Positions 17,262 through 26,315 of a stretch of 45,091 nucleotides of DNA are shown here, in pieces. Position 1 is the first letter of the stretch. Each line of letters opens with the position of its first letter. Origin of the DNA: an uncultured Eubacterium sp. (GTDB lineage: Bacteria > Bacillota > Clostridia > Lachnospirales > CAG-274); the NCBI GenBank assembly GCA_900545305.1, contig UQYD01000014.1:1-45091 (forward strand). The letters run 5' to 3'. The notes beneath the pieces were generated by a model. It made no database searches and was not told the DNA's origin. It saw only the letters and a program-made list of their open reading frames with translations. The translations under genes were made by a program, and so were the position numbers.

Positions 17262-17470
17262 AGTGAATCGGAAAGAAATCCGACGACTTAACTTGTTAAG
17301 TTGCAAATTAACGCAGTTAATTTGTTCTGACCAGTGAATCGGAAAGAAAAATCCGATGGCTTGCGTGTCAAGCCACATTTTGCAAAGCAAAATGTTCTGA
17401 CAGTGAATCGGAAAGAAAAGTCTGATGGCTTAAATGGTAAAGACACAAGTTTATTGTGCCGAATTACCAA
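17262..17470 (+). repeat. Palindromic repeat array, locus 2
   Basis: Three units start with GTGAATCGGAAAG at 17263, 17334 and 17403 (spacing 71 and 69). Each opens with a TCGGA/TCCGA-type hairpin. Two further inverted repeats then follow, whose letters differ completely between units while staying complementary. Unit one has ACTTAAC-tt-GTTAAGT and CAAATTAAC-gca-GTTAATTTG; unit two has GGCTTG-cgtgt-CAAGCC and ACATTTTGC-aaa-GCAAAATGT. Units one and two end in TTCTGAC(CA). Unit three differs, with CACAA-gttta-TTGTG nested in GGTAA/TTACC. The constant blocks match the array at 1-245. It fills almost all of the gap between the GT2 and flippase genes. Confidence 0.92.
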
Positions 17471-17493
17471 AAAAATAAAATTGGAGCAACATT

Positions 17494-18906
17494 ATGGATT
17501 TAAGAAAGAAGTTTAAAAATAATATATTTTTTGCCTTTGGTGCACAGACAGTATCTATGCTTATGAGCATAATGATGTCGTTATTTGTACCGAAGCTTTT
17601 AAATGTCACAAATTTTGGATATTGGCAGTTGTTTATATTCTACTATGGATATGTAGGCTTTTTCCACTTTGGTTTAAATGACGGTGTTTATTTAAAGTAC
17701 GGTGGTGTAGAGTATAATAAGCTGGATAAGGACCTTATTGGTTCTCAGTTTAAAATGGGTGCATTTTTCCAAAGTATATTTGCATTATTGATTATGCTTT
17801 TTGCTTTTTTCTTTATTAAGGATAATAATCGACAGTTTGTTTTGTATGCAACTGCTATTGTTCTTGTAATAAATAATGTTGCTCTTTATTTAGGTTATGT
17901 TTTTCAAGCATGTAATGAAACAAAGTTGTTTTCAATTTCAGTTATTATAGATAAGCTCATTTTCCTTATTACATTGTTATTCTTCCTTGTTGTAAGAGTT
18001 GATGACTTTAGAGTTTATGTTTGTTTGTATTTATTTAGCAAAACAGTTTCTTTATTATATTGTATGTATAAGGGAAAGGAAATAGTTTTTAGTAAGTGCT
18101 TGCCATTTTTAAAAACATTGTTTGAAATGACTGGCAATATAAAAATTGGTATAAACCTTATGCTTGCAAATATTGCCAGTACACTTATTATAGGTTCAGC
18201 CAGATTTATAATAGACGGAAAATGGGGAATTGAAATGTTTGGTCAGTTCTCTCTTTCCATATCAATGATAAATTTCGTGCTTTTATTTTTAGGTCAGGTA
18301 AGTATGGTATTGTTCCCAATGCTCAGACAGGTAGATGAAAAAAATCAGTCTAAGTTTTATTTAGGTATAAGAGATGCTTTAAGTTTGTTTTTGCCTTTAG
18401 CATTTGTGGCATATATTCCGTTAAGATTTGCCTTAGGACTTTGGTTGCCACAGTATGATGACAGCCTTGTATTTTTGGGAATATTGTTGCCAATATGCAC
18501 CTTTAATGGTAAAATGAATTTGTTATGTATTACTTACTTAAAGGTTTTTAGAAAAGAAAAAAGTTTACTTTATATAAATTTGGTTAGTATGGTAGTTAGC
18601 TGTATATTTGCTTGGATTGGGGCTTATGTCTTCAATAGTATTTTGGCAGTTGCAGTGTTATTGGTTCTTTCTATAGCTTTGAGAAGTTTTGTTTCGGAAG
18701 TATATGTGGCAAATATTATGAAGTTTAATATTACAAAGGATATTATTCTGGAAACTTTGATGGTTTGCGTATTTATGTCTGCATCATATTTCTTGAAAAA
18801 TCATTTGTGGTATGCCTTTGGAGTAACATTATTGGCTTACGCATTGTTTGTAGTACTTAATTACAAAAAGCTCAATGTTTTAAAAATGGTTCTAAAGAGA
18901 AAATAA
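17494..18906 (+). CDS. Polysaccharide flippase, Wzx/MOP superfamily
   Basis: This 470-residue protein has about 12-14 hydrophobic segments across its length and the N-terminal layout of Wzx-type flippases (FAFGAQTVSMLMSIMMSL, then FVPKLLNVTNFGYWQLF). It should move the undecaprenyl-linked repeat unit across the membrane for polymerisation outside. GGAGCAAC lies just upstream of the start and immediately after the palindromic repeat array, so translation begins independently of the upstream gene. The polymerase gene follows. Confidence 0.9.
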   Translation: MDLRKKFKNNIFFAFGAQTVSMLMSIMMSLFVPKLLNVTNFGYWQLFIFYYGYVGFFHFGLNDGVYLKYGGVEYNKLDKDLIGSQFKMGAFFQSIFALLIMLFAFFFIKDNNRQFVLYATAIVLVINNVALYLGYVFQACNETKLFSISVIIDKLIFLITLLFFLVVRVDDFRVYVCLYLFSKTVSLLYCMYKGKEIVFSKCLPFLKTLFEMTGNIKIGINLMLANIASTLIIGSARFIIDGKWGIEMFGQFSLSISMINFVLLFLGQVSMVLFPMLRQVDEKNQSKFYLGIRDALSLFLPLAFVAYIPLRFALGLWLPQYDDSLVFLGILLPICTFNGKMNLLCITYLKVFRKEKSLLYINLVSMVVSCIFAWIGAYVFNSILAVAVLLVLSIALRSFVSEVYVANIMKFNITKDIILETLMVCVFMSASYFLKNHLWYAFGVTLLAYALFVVLNYKKLNVLKMVLKRK

Positions 18907-18939
18907 TTAAAATGCTTGGAAGAGAGGGCAACAAATAAA

Positions 18940-20253
18940 ATGAATTATTTACATTTACTTATGCTATTTGAAACCATATTTGTTATTGGTTCGTTCTATG
19001 CTTTGAAAAAAGATATACTTGCTCCGTCGTTTTTGGCCGGCTGTAGTTTTTGGCTTAGTGCATTGTGTGTTCTTTTAAATGAAAGTAAATGGAATGTACA
19101 TTTGTTAAAAAAAACATTATTGATTTTAGTCTTTGGTCAGATTGCTATGTTCTTAGGGGATATACTGGCTACAAAGGTTCCTGTTTTGAGGAAAAAAGAT
19201 AAAGAAACTATTGAAAAAGAAAAAAGTATGGAATATAAGCCTATATTTATTCAAAAGGGAAAAAATTTATTTTTGTTTACATTTAATACTGCCCTTTTCG
19301 TATATTTTGCCTATTCTATATTAAAAAAGGGCTTTTATATGAATGCAATCATTGACGCACATAGAATGCAAGTTGAAGACGGTATTTCAGAAATGAATGT
19401 TTTTGTTCAGCAGAGTTTCCGTTTCTTGATTGTTTGTGCATTGGTTTATGCTTTCATACTTCTTTATAATAGAATTATATGCAATAAAAAGTATCAGCAC
19501 GATATGTTCTATAGCCTTTATTTTAATGCACTTGCTATTATAGAATCTGTATTGTCAGCATCAAGAAGAAATATCATAGTTATGTTAATAGCGTGGTTCT
19601 TCATGACAGTGGTTCTTTGGAATGTAAAAAATGGTTGGCAGTTCAAGTTGTCTAAAAAACTTATAAGAAAGACTGGTGTTATTGTTGTTATAACAATGGT
19701 AATATTTAGAGCTTTACATACAATATTAAAAGGTACTCAATCAAACCTTACAAGTTTCTATGATTATGTAACATATTATATAGGTTGTCCTATACAGTCT
19801 TTAAATATTTATTTACAGAGAAATGTTCAAATTCATCGTTCACCTTATTGGGGTCAGTTTAGTTTGCCTAGTTTGATGAAGGCTCTAAAACGTATTCCAA
19901 GAAGTGTAGAAACCACTTTTGATTATGTATATTTAGGTGGTGGTGCTAACGCTGCTTCAAACGTTTATACATTCTTCCTTGCACCTTATTTGGATTTTGG
20001 TTTTATGGGTTGTATGATATTTTCATTTGTAGTTTACTTTGTTTTAAGCTTGTTATATACAAAGGCAGTAAAAAATCGTAATATGACATATAGTGTTGCA
20101 AGAAATACAGCAATTTTAGGATTTATATATTGGATTACTCTTAATTCATTCTATTTCTGTCCTGTTATGTTCGTTTTTGCTCCTACAGGACTTATTTCAG
20201 TAATTTGTTTCTGGATTTTATTTGTGTTCTTATTTAGAATTAGATTTAACTAA
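18940..20253 (+). CDS. Wzy-like polysaccharide polymerase (EpsG/O-antigen polymerase type)
   Basis: The 437-residue protein is very hydrophobic with about 10-12 membrane segments and a large soluble loop in the C-terminal third (about residues 275-345, including YIGCPIQSLNIYLQ and YWGQFS), the usual layout of oligosaccharide-repeat polymerases. Such proteins are weakly conserved, so the call rests on topology and its position just after the flippase. I use ATG 18940, with GAGAGGG about 11 bases before it; a TTG at 18916 lies upstream of that site. Confidence 0.78.
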   Translation: MNYLHLLMLFETIFVIGSFYALKKDILAPSFLAGCSFWLSALCVLLNESKWNVHLLKKTLLILVFGQIAMFLGDILATKVPVLRKKDKETIEKEKSMEYKPIFIQKGKNLFLFTFNTALFVYFAYSILKKGFYMNAIIDAHRMQVEDGISEMNVFVQQSFRFLIVCALVYAFILLYNRIICNKKYQHDMFYSLYFNALAIIESVLSASRRNIIVMLIAWFFMTVVLWNVKNGWQFKLSKKLIRKTGVIVVITMVIFRALHTILKGTQSNLTSFYDYVTYYIGCPIQSLNIYLQRNVQIHRSPYWGQFSLPSLMKALKRIPRSVETTFDYVYLGGGANAASNVYTFFLAPYLDFGFMGCMIFSFVVYFVLSLLYTKAVKNRNMTYSVARNTAILGFIYWITLNSFYFCPVMFVFAPTGLISVICFWILFVFLFRIRFN

Positions 20254-20281
20254 TTATTAATGTATTGAAAGGGTGATTGAT

Positions 20282-21289
20282 GTGGGGAGTAAAAGAGTTG
20301 TATGGCTTGATGCACTAAAGGGTTTTGCTATATTTTTAGTTGTACTTGGTCATTGTATTGAGAGAGTAAAAACTGGTAATAGTACTAATCCGATTTTGGA
20401 ACAGACAGATATTTTCATATATGGTTTCCATATGATGTTATTCTTTATGATTTCCGGATATATTTATGGATTAAAGGAAAATAAAAGAAACACACCTGAA
20501 CCATTTTGGCATTTTACAAAAGTAAAACTTATAGATTATGGTATACCTTATTTGATTTTTGCAGTATTGGTTTGGGGAGGAAAATTCATATTTTCGACTT
20601 TTGTAAAATTTCAAGTTTAAATTAAGGATTTATTGCTTGTGTTTGTAAATCCTGTTGCATTTACTTGGTTTTTATACATATTGCTTTGGGTATCAGTTAT
20701 TGTAAAAGCTTTGGATTTGTTAGTAAAGGATAGAAAAAAAGTCTGGTTTATTACACTTATTATGGTTGTAGTAGGTATGATATTTAAGACTGATATAAAA
20801 CTTGTAGACAGAGTATTACTCTATACTATAGCTTATTATACAGGAAAATTAATTTCAAGTGACTTTGAGAATAAGGTATGTAAAAATAAGTTGTTGTTGG
20901 CTGTTTTAGCAGTGCTATTTATTGGCTTTAGTATAGGCAGAGGCTTTGTTGGAAAGCAAGATACTACACTTATGGCAGTAACAGGTGTTACAGGCTCTGT
21001 ATTGTTTATGGTAGCTTTCTCTAAAATAGGAGAATTAAAGAATATTGTTTATAAGACATTAATTTTCTTTGGGGAAATAACAATTTTTATATACATTCTT
21101 CATCCGGTATTTTTAAGTGCTATGAAGGTAGCTCTTGCCAAAGTTGGTATAACAAATATTCCTTTACGTCTTGTGTTGCTTTTAATAGTAGGTTTTGTTT
21201 GCCCTATAATTTATTATCTTGTATCAAAGAAGATATGGATACTTGATGCTGTTTTCAGACCAAGAAGATATATGAAAAAAGATATATAA
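20282..21289 (+). pseudogene. Acyltransferase 3 family gene broken by one in-frame stop
   Basis: Two open stretches in the same frame together make a complete membrane acyltransferase of about 335 residues. The first has VVWLDALKGFAIFLVVLGH with the catalytic His, and the second supplies the remaining membrane segments and ends in a basic tail. They are separated only by TAA at 20618-20620; the frame reads on through ATTAAGGATTTATTG, and no frameshift is needed. Such proteins acylate surface polysaccharides. The start is GTG 20282, with AAGGGTG six bases upstream. This is a recent loss, a sequencing error or a readthrough site. A second intact acyltransferase lies at 10906. Confidence 0.85.
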
Positions 21290-21412
21290 TATTTAAAATA
21301 TAGAAATTGTTCTAATAAGATTTTTAGATAAACCGTTAAAATATTTAACAAATAAAGTTAGTAATGCTTTAAAAAGAGCATTTAGCTTGTAGTATGTTTA
21401 GGAGGTAATTCA

Positions 21413-22480
21413 ATGAATACATATGGTGTAATTATGGCAGGTGGAGGCGGTACACGTTTCTGGCCTATGAGTAGACAGGAAATGCCTAAACAGCTTTTGA
21501 ATTTAAGTGGCAAGGAAACTATGGTAAATGAAACTATAGATAGAATTGGTCAGGTAATTGATAAAAAGGATATATTTATTGTAACAAATGTTTGCCAGTG
21601 GAAACCTATGGCTGATGTTACAAAGGGTAGAATTGAGCCTAAGAAAATTTTAGCAGAACCGGCAGCAAGAAATACTGCAGCTTGTATTGGCTATGCTGCC
21701 ATGGAAATAATTAAAAAGTATGGTGACGGTGTAATGTGTGTATTCCCAGCCGACCACTATATTAAGGACGAAAAGGGCTTTGCAGAAATTTTAAGTAAGG
21801 CTATTAATGTGGCTGAAAATGAAGATAAATTGGTTACAATAGGCATTACACCAACATTTCCGGCGACAGGCTATGGCTACATAGAATTTAATAAAAATGA
21901 AGATAGTGTAGCTAAAAAGGTTATCCAGTTTGTAGAAAAGCCTAATTTGGAACTTGCAAAGGAATATGTTGCAAAGGGTAGCTTTGCTTGGAATAGTGGT
22001 ATGTTTGTTTGGAAAGCGTCAGTTATTTTCGATAAGTTTAAAGAACTTTTGCCAGATGTTTACCAGTGTATTGTAAAGATCGGCGATGCTATGGGAACAC
22101 CTGATGAAGAAAAGGTTATAAATGAAGTTTATCCTGTTATTCCTAAGATTTCAGTTGACTACGGTATTATGGAAAAGGCCGACAATGTTGTTGTTATAGA
22201 CGGTGAATTTGGCTGGAATGATGTTGGCAGTTGGGATACTTTAGGTGTAATGTATAACGAAGACGAAAATGGAAATATTTCCAAAGGCGAAAATATAATG
22301 CTTGATACTAAGAATAGTGTTGTTTTTGGAAATAAGCGTTTAATTGCTACAATAGGTCTTGATAATATTGTTGTTGTAGAAACAGACGATGCAATATTGG
22401 TATGTGATAAGAATAAGGCACAGTCTGTAAAAGATGTTGTGGATATACTTAAAGAAAGAAAATTGGATAAGTATTTGTAA
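21413..22480 (+). CDS. manC: Mannose-1-phosphate guanylyltransferase
   Basis: The 355-residue enzyme makes GDP-mannose from GTP and mannose 1-phosphate. All family motifs are intact: the signature AGGGGTRFWPMSRQEMPKQL at residues 9-28, FPADHYI (near 112), IQFVEKP (near 175) and AWNSGMFVW (near 196). A short left-handed helix segment ends the protein, and the C-terminal isomerase cupin of longer ManC proteins is absent. AGGAGG precedes the start. The 21290-21412 gap has no gene. A strong terminator follows. The product would feed a mannosyltransferase of the locus. Confidence 0.93.
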   Translation: MNTYGVIMAGGGGTRFWPMSRQEMPKQLLNLSGKETMVNETIDRIGQVIDKKDIFIVTNVCQWKPMADVTKGRIEPKKILAEPAARNTAACIGYAAMEIIKKYGDGVMCVFPADHYIKDEKGFAEILSKAINVAENEDKLVTIGITPTFPATGYGYIEFNKNEDSVAKKVIQFVEKPNLELAKEYVAKGSFAWNSGMFVWKASVIFDKFKELLPDVYQCIVKIGDAMGTPDEEKVINEVYPVIPKISVDYGIMEKADNVVVIDGEFGWNDVGSWDTLGVMYNEDENGNISKGENIMLDTKNSVVFGNKRLIATIGLDNIVVVETDDAILVCDKNKAQSVKDVVDILKERKLDKYL

Positions 22481-22485
22481 AATTT

Positions 22486-22512
22486 GCCTCCTTGAAAAAG
22501 GAGGCTTTTTTT
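22486..22512 (+). terminator. Intrinsic terminator after manC
   Basis: GCCTCCTT-gaaa-AAGGAGGC forms a perfect eight-base-pair stem followed by seven T. It should end the main polysaccharide transcript. Confidence 0.95.
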
Positions 22513-22513
22513 G

Positions 22514-22532
22514 TTGATATATATTATATCAA
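22514..22532. promoter_or_regulatory. Perfect 19-base palindrome, possible operator
   Basis: TTGATATA-TAT-TATATCAA is a perfect 8-3-8 inverted repeat placed between the terminator and the promoter of the next gene, so it could bind a regulator. No regulator is known for it. Confidence 0.5.
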
Positions 22533-22559
22533 TATATTATGGTAAAATGAAATGCTTTA

Positions 22560-22568
22560 TGTTATAAT
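22560..22568 (+). promoter_or_regulatory. Extended -10 promoter for the three-module gene
   Basis: TG-t-TATAAT is an extended -10 element; the -35 region (TGGTAA at 22540-22545) is weak. It lies 34 bases before the start codon. Confidence 0.6.
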
Positions 22569-22601
22569 TAACTATAACTAGAAATTTAAGGAGGAAAAAG
22601 T

Positions 22602-24929
22602 ATGAAGTGTATAGTCTTGGCTGGTGGTAATGGGGGAAGCCTTTGGCCTATATCACGAAAAGAATTTCCTCAACAATTTGTAGAAATTAGAGAGGGTAGG
22701 TCTGTTTTCCAAGAAAATATTGCAAAAAATATGCCCTATTGTGATGAATTTTATATTTTCACAAATGAGGCATATAGATTTATAGTTGAGGGGCAGTTAG
22801 AAGTTTTTCAGGAATTAAAATATAAATTATTTTTGGAAAAAGAACCTGTAAATACAACGTTACCGGTTATATTAGGTTGTATGTCAGCTAGTTTAGGTGA
22901 AAGAGTTTTAGTTATTGGTTGCAACGGTGTTATAGATACAGGTAATTACACAAATTGTGTTGTTAAGGCAAAAAAAATGGCAGATAAAAGCAGTTGTGTA
23001 ATGTTTGGTGTGCCTATAGAAAAGTATTCAAAACAGTACGGATACATAAATGAAGATAATGGAAACGTAGAGCTTTTTGTAGAAAAACCAAGTGAAAATT
23101 TACTAAAAAAACTTATAAATAATGGTAATTGGCTTTGGAATGTCGATATGTATCTTATGAACACTAAAGTGTTTTTAAATCGATTAAAAGAAGATTTTTC
23201 TGATATATTTTTTGAGTCTGAAAAAATATTTAACCAGCTTTTAAACGAAAAAAATATTTACTTCATACCAGAAGGAATAAAAACAACAATATTGTTTAAA
23301 AGTTTTGAAAGAAATATAATTGAAAATATAAAAGATTTGAAATGCGTTGAAATAAAAAATATACAATGGTATCAGCTTAGTGATTATGAGTCTTTAGCTT
23401 TGGTAGCAAAAGATGAAGAACTTAACAACGTTATATATAATGAAACAACTAATACAACAGTAATAAATCATAGTGAAGATAAACTTGTTGTAGTAAATGG
23501 AACAGAGGATATTGTTGTTGTAAATACAGATGATGCAGTTTATATTAAAAGCAAAAATGCAAAACACAACATAAAGGATTTTATTGTTAATGTTAAGAAG
23601 AAGTTTGGTAAATATACTGAAAGATTACCCTTATACTATAGAGCTTGGGGAACTTATCAAATCCTTAGTGAAGGTGCTGGATATAAGGTGAAAAAAGTTA
23701 CAGTTTTTCCAAATAAAAAAATGAGTTTGCATAAGCACAGCTATAGAAGTGAGCATTGGAGTGTAGTTGAAGGTGTGGCACTTATAGAGCTTGAAGGAAT
23801 AACAATGGAGTTTGAAGCTGGGGAGAATGTATATGTTCCGGCTGAGGCTTACCACCGTATTTCAAATGAATCTAACGAAAACGTTGTAATTATTGAAGTT
23901 GAAATTGGTGATTACCTTAATGAACAGGATATAGTATCTAAAAACTACAAAGACCTTGGAGATGTTAGTAAAGAGATTATAAAACTTTCACCGGTATTTA
24001 AGGACTATCTTTGGGGAGGTAACAGATTAGTTACAGAATTTGATAAAAACTGTGATTATGATGTAGTTGCTGAAAGTTGGGAGTTATCTGCTCATAAAGC
24101 CGGAAATTCAATAGTTACAAACGGAAGATATAAGGGCTTAGAATTTGGAAAATATTTGGAACAAATTGAAAGTGATGTTGTAGGTTGGAAGTGTGTAGCT
24201 TTTGAACAATTTCCTTTATTAATAAAGTTTATTGATGCTAAAAAGCCTCTTTCTATTCAAGTACACCCAGATGACGATTTTGCTATGTCAGTAGAAAAAG
24301 AATATGGCAAAAATGAAATGTGGTATATAATGGACTGTGATGAAAATGCTTTTGTGTACTGTGGATTTAAAGAAGATATTACAAAAGAAGAAATTAAAAA
24401 TAGAATTGAAAATCATACTATTACAGATGTTCTTAATAAGATATATGTAAAGAAGGGTGATGCAATTTATATTCCGGCTGGTACAGTCCATGCCATAGGT
24501 AGTGGCATACTTATATGTGAAATACAACAAAGCTCAAATTCTACATATAGATTATATGATTATGACAGAAAAGATAAAGATGGAAAACTAAGAGAACTTC
24601 ATATTGAAAAAGCTTTGCAGGTAATAAATACAAATAAATATGAACCTTTTATATCTAAGTATTCAGAAGAAAAAAATGACGGATACAGTAAAAAAACAGT
24701 TTGTTCTTGCAAATATTTCCAAGTTTTTGTATATGATGTAAAAGATGATGTGGAATTTTATGTTGATAGAGCATCATTTAACGCCCTTGTATTTTTAGAT
24801 GGTTTTGGAACTGTAAGCAATGGAGAAGTGGAAATGGCATTAAAAAAGGGTGATACTTTCTTCCTTCCGGCAGGTATTGGTAATGTAAAGGTACAGGGTG
24901 AATGTAAATTTATCGTAGCAAATGTATAG
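22602..24929 (+). CDS. Three-module protein: degenerate GDP-mannose pyrophosphorylase, type II isomerase cupin, class I mannose-6-phosphate isomerase
   Basis: The 775-residue protein fuses three modules. Residues 1 to about 335 resemble mannose-1-phosphate guanylyltransferase, but the signature reads AGGNGGSLWPISRKEFPQQF: the catalytic Thr-Arg is Gly-Ser and the Lys is Gln. The PADH site reads IGCNGV, and WNSGMF reads WNVDMY, so pyrophosphorylase activity is doubtful. Residues about 345-450 are a type II isomerase cupin with HKHSYRSEHW and PAEAYH. Residues about 462-775 match the length and motifs of class I ManA (LWGGNRL, QVHPDD, KNEMWYI, PAGTVHAIG), with zinc ligands intact. It should interconvert fructose 6-phosphate and mannose 6-phosphate. 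It has its own promoter and follows an intact manC. Confidence 0.85.
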   Translation: MKCIVLAGGNGGSLWPISRKEFPQQFVEIREGRSVFQENIAKNMPYCDEFYIFTNEAYRFIVEGQLEVFQELKYKLFLEKEPVNTTLPVILGCMSASLGERVLVIGCNGVIDTGNYTNCVVKAKKMADKSSCVMFGVPIEKYSKQYGYINEDNGNVELFVEKPSENLLKKLINNGNWLWNVDMYLMNTKVFLNRLKEDFSDIFFESEKIFNQLLNEKNIYFIPEGIKTTILFKSFERNIIENIKDLKCVEIKNIQWYQLSDYESLALVAKDEELNNVIYNETTNTTVINHSEDKLVVVNGTEDIVVVNTDDAVYIKSKNAKHNIKDFIVNVKKKFGKYTERLPLYYRAWGTYQILSEGAGYKVKKVTVFPNKKMSLHKHSYRSEHWSVVEGVALIELEGITMEFEAGENVYVPAEAYHRISNESNENVVIIEVEIGDYLNEQDIVSKNYKDLGDVSKEIIKLSPVFKDYLWGGNRLVTEFDKNCDYDVVAESWELSAHKAGNSIVTNGRYKGLEFGKYLEQIESDVVGWKCVAFEQFPLLIKFIDAKKPLSIQVHPDDDFAMSVEKEYGKNEMWYIMDCDENAFVYCGFKEDITKEEIKNRIENHTITDVLNKIYVKKGDAIYIPAGTVHAIGSGILICEIQQSSNSTYRLYDYDRKDKDGKLRELHIEKALQVINTNKYEPFISKYSEEKNDGYSKKTVCSCKYFQVFVYDVKDDVEFYVDRASFNALVFLDGFGTVSNGEVEMALKKGDTFFLPAGIGNVKVQGECKFIVANV

Positions 24930-24940
24930 GAGGTGCTAAA

Positions 24941-25378
24941 ATGGATTATAGTATGGCTGTAATTTGGCTGATAATTGCTGTAGCTTGTGGTATTATAGAG
25001 GCAGGAACAATAGCACTTGTCAGTGTATGGTTTGTGATTGGTGCTGTAGTTTCATTTTTTATGGCATTGATTTTTCCGGAAAGTGTACTGTTTCAAATAT
25101 TTGTATTTATATTATTTTCAATATTGTCACTTATATTCATAAGACCTGTGGCTAAAAAATATGTTGATAAATATACGAGGGGAGGAAATATTAACAGTAA
25201 AGTAGACAAAACCGGTGTCGTCGTACAGGAAATAAAAAAAGACGAAAAAGGTAGAGTTAAAATTGGAGATGTTGAATGGCTTGCTGTAAGCAATGAAGAC
25301 ATTTCTGAGGGAACAAAAGTCAGGATAACTAATGTAGATGGAAATACATTATGTGTTGAAAAGGTAGAGGAGGTTTAA
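24941..25378 (+). CDS. NfeD family membrane protein
   Basis: The 145-residue protein has two or three membrane segments (about residues 5-75) and a C-terminal beta-rich domain of the NfeD OB-fold type, ending with a short VDGNTLCVEKV strand motif. NfeD proteins pair with SPFH proteins in membrane microdomains, and here the SPFH gene starts two bases after the stop codon. AGGAGGTG precedes the start. It follows the three-module isomerase gene by 11 bases, so it may share that transcript. Confidence 0.88.
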   Translation: MDYSMAVIWLIIAVACGIIEAGTIALVSVWFVIGAVVSFFMALIFPESVLFQIFVFILFSILSLIFIRPVAKKYVDKYTRGGNINSKVDKTGVVVQEIKKDEKGRVKIGDVEWLAVSNEDISEGTKVRITNVDGNTLCVEKVEEV

Positions 25379-25380
25379 TT

Positions 25381-26301
25381 ATGATAATTTTATTCTTATT
25401 TTTCTTAATAATTGTAGTAGTAGTTGCTGCCAGTTGTGTTAAAATTGTGCCACAGGCCAGAGCTTATGTAGTTGAATTTTTAGGTGCATATAAAACAACT
25501 TGGCAGACAGGTTTATATTTTAAAATACCTTTCTTTGAAAGAGTAGCCAAAAATGTTACTTTAAAGGAACAGGTTATTGATTTCCCACCACAACCTGTTA
25601 TCACAAAGGATAATGTAACAATGCAGATTGATACAGTAATCTTCTTTCAGGTAACAGACCCTAAGTTATTTACTTATGGTGTAGAAAACCCTATTATTGC
25701 TATTGAAAATCTTACATCAACTACATTGAGAAATATTATTGGCGATATGGAACTTGATGAAACACTTACTTCAAGAGAAACTATAAACTCTAAAATGGTT
25801 ATGACTCTTGACGAGGCTACAGACCCTTGGGGTATTAAGGTAAACAGAGTTGAGCTTAAGAACATTATGCCACCGGCTGCTATTCAGGAATCTATGGAAA
25901 AGCAGATGAAGGCAGAAAGAGAAAGACGAGAATCTATACTTATTGCTGAGGGTGAAAAGAAGTCAACTGTACTTGTAGCAGAGGGTAAAAAGGAATCCGC
26001 AATTCTTGAGGCAGAGGCTGAAAAACAGGCTGCAATATTAAAGGCAGAAGCAGAAAGAGAAAAGATGATAAAAGAGGCTGAAGGTGAGGCAGAAGCTATT
26101 TTAAAGGTACAGAGAGCTAATGCTGAAGGTATCAGAATGTTAAAAGAGGCTGGTGCAGACGAAAGTGTACTTACTTTAAAGAGTCTTGAGGCACTTGCTA
26201 ATATGGCAAACGGTAATGCAACAAAGATTATTGTTCCATCTAATATTCAGGGTATTGCAGGACTTGCTACTTCTCTTAAAGAAATTATGGACGAAAAATA
26301 A
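25381..26301 (+). CDS. SPFH/Band 7 domain protein, slipin/QmcA type
   Basis: The 306-residue protein has one N-terminal membrane segment (residues 2-20), a Band 7 domain (about 21-175: VPQARAYVVEFLGAY, then ITKDNVTMQIDTVIFF), and a long charged coiled coil rich in Ala-Glu-Lys (about 175-250). Members form ring-like oligomers on the membrane and organise or protect membrane proteins. The NfeD partner is directly upstream, a conserved pairing. GAGGAGG precedes the start, and an intrinsic terminator follows. Confidence 0.92.
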   Translation: MIILFLFFLIIVVVVAASCVKIVPQARAYVVEFLGAYKTTWQTGLYFKIPFFERVAKNVTLKEQVIDFPPQPVITKDNVTMQIDTVIFFQVTDPKLFTYGVENPIIAIENLTSTTLRNIIGDMELDETLTSRETINSKMVMTLDEATDPWGIKVNRVELKNIMPPAAIQESMEKQMKAERERRESILIAEGEKKSTVLVAEGKKESAILEAEAEKQAAILKAEAEREKMIKEAEGEAEAILKVQRANAEGIRMLKEAGADESVLTLKSLEALANMANGNATKIIVPSNIQGIAGLATSLKEIMDEK

Positions 26302-26315
26302 AAAATACGTTTTTA

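Noticed and set aside
17262..17470. Integron attC-like sites
   Set aside because: Some arms contain AAC/GTT ends, but other units lack them, there is no integrase, and no cassette structure is visible.
17334..17516. 60-residue reading frame with the repeated peptide NRKEKSDGL
   Set aside because: The peptide repetition is a direct consequence of the palindromic DNA repeat; there is no ribosome site and the frame overlaps the flippase start.
20606..20650. Frameshift in the second acyltransferase gene
   Set aside because: Both halves are in the same frame, so a single nonsense codon explains the break without a frameshift.
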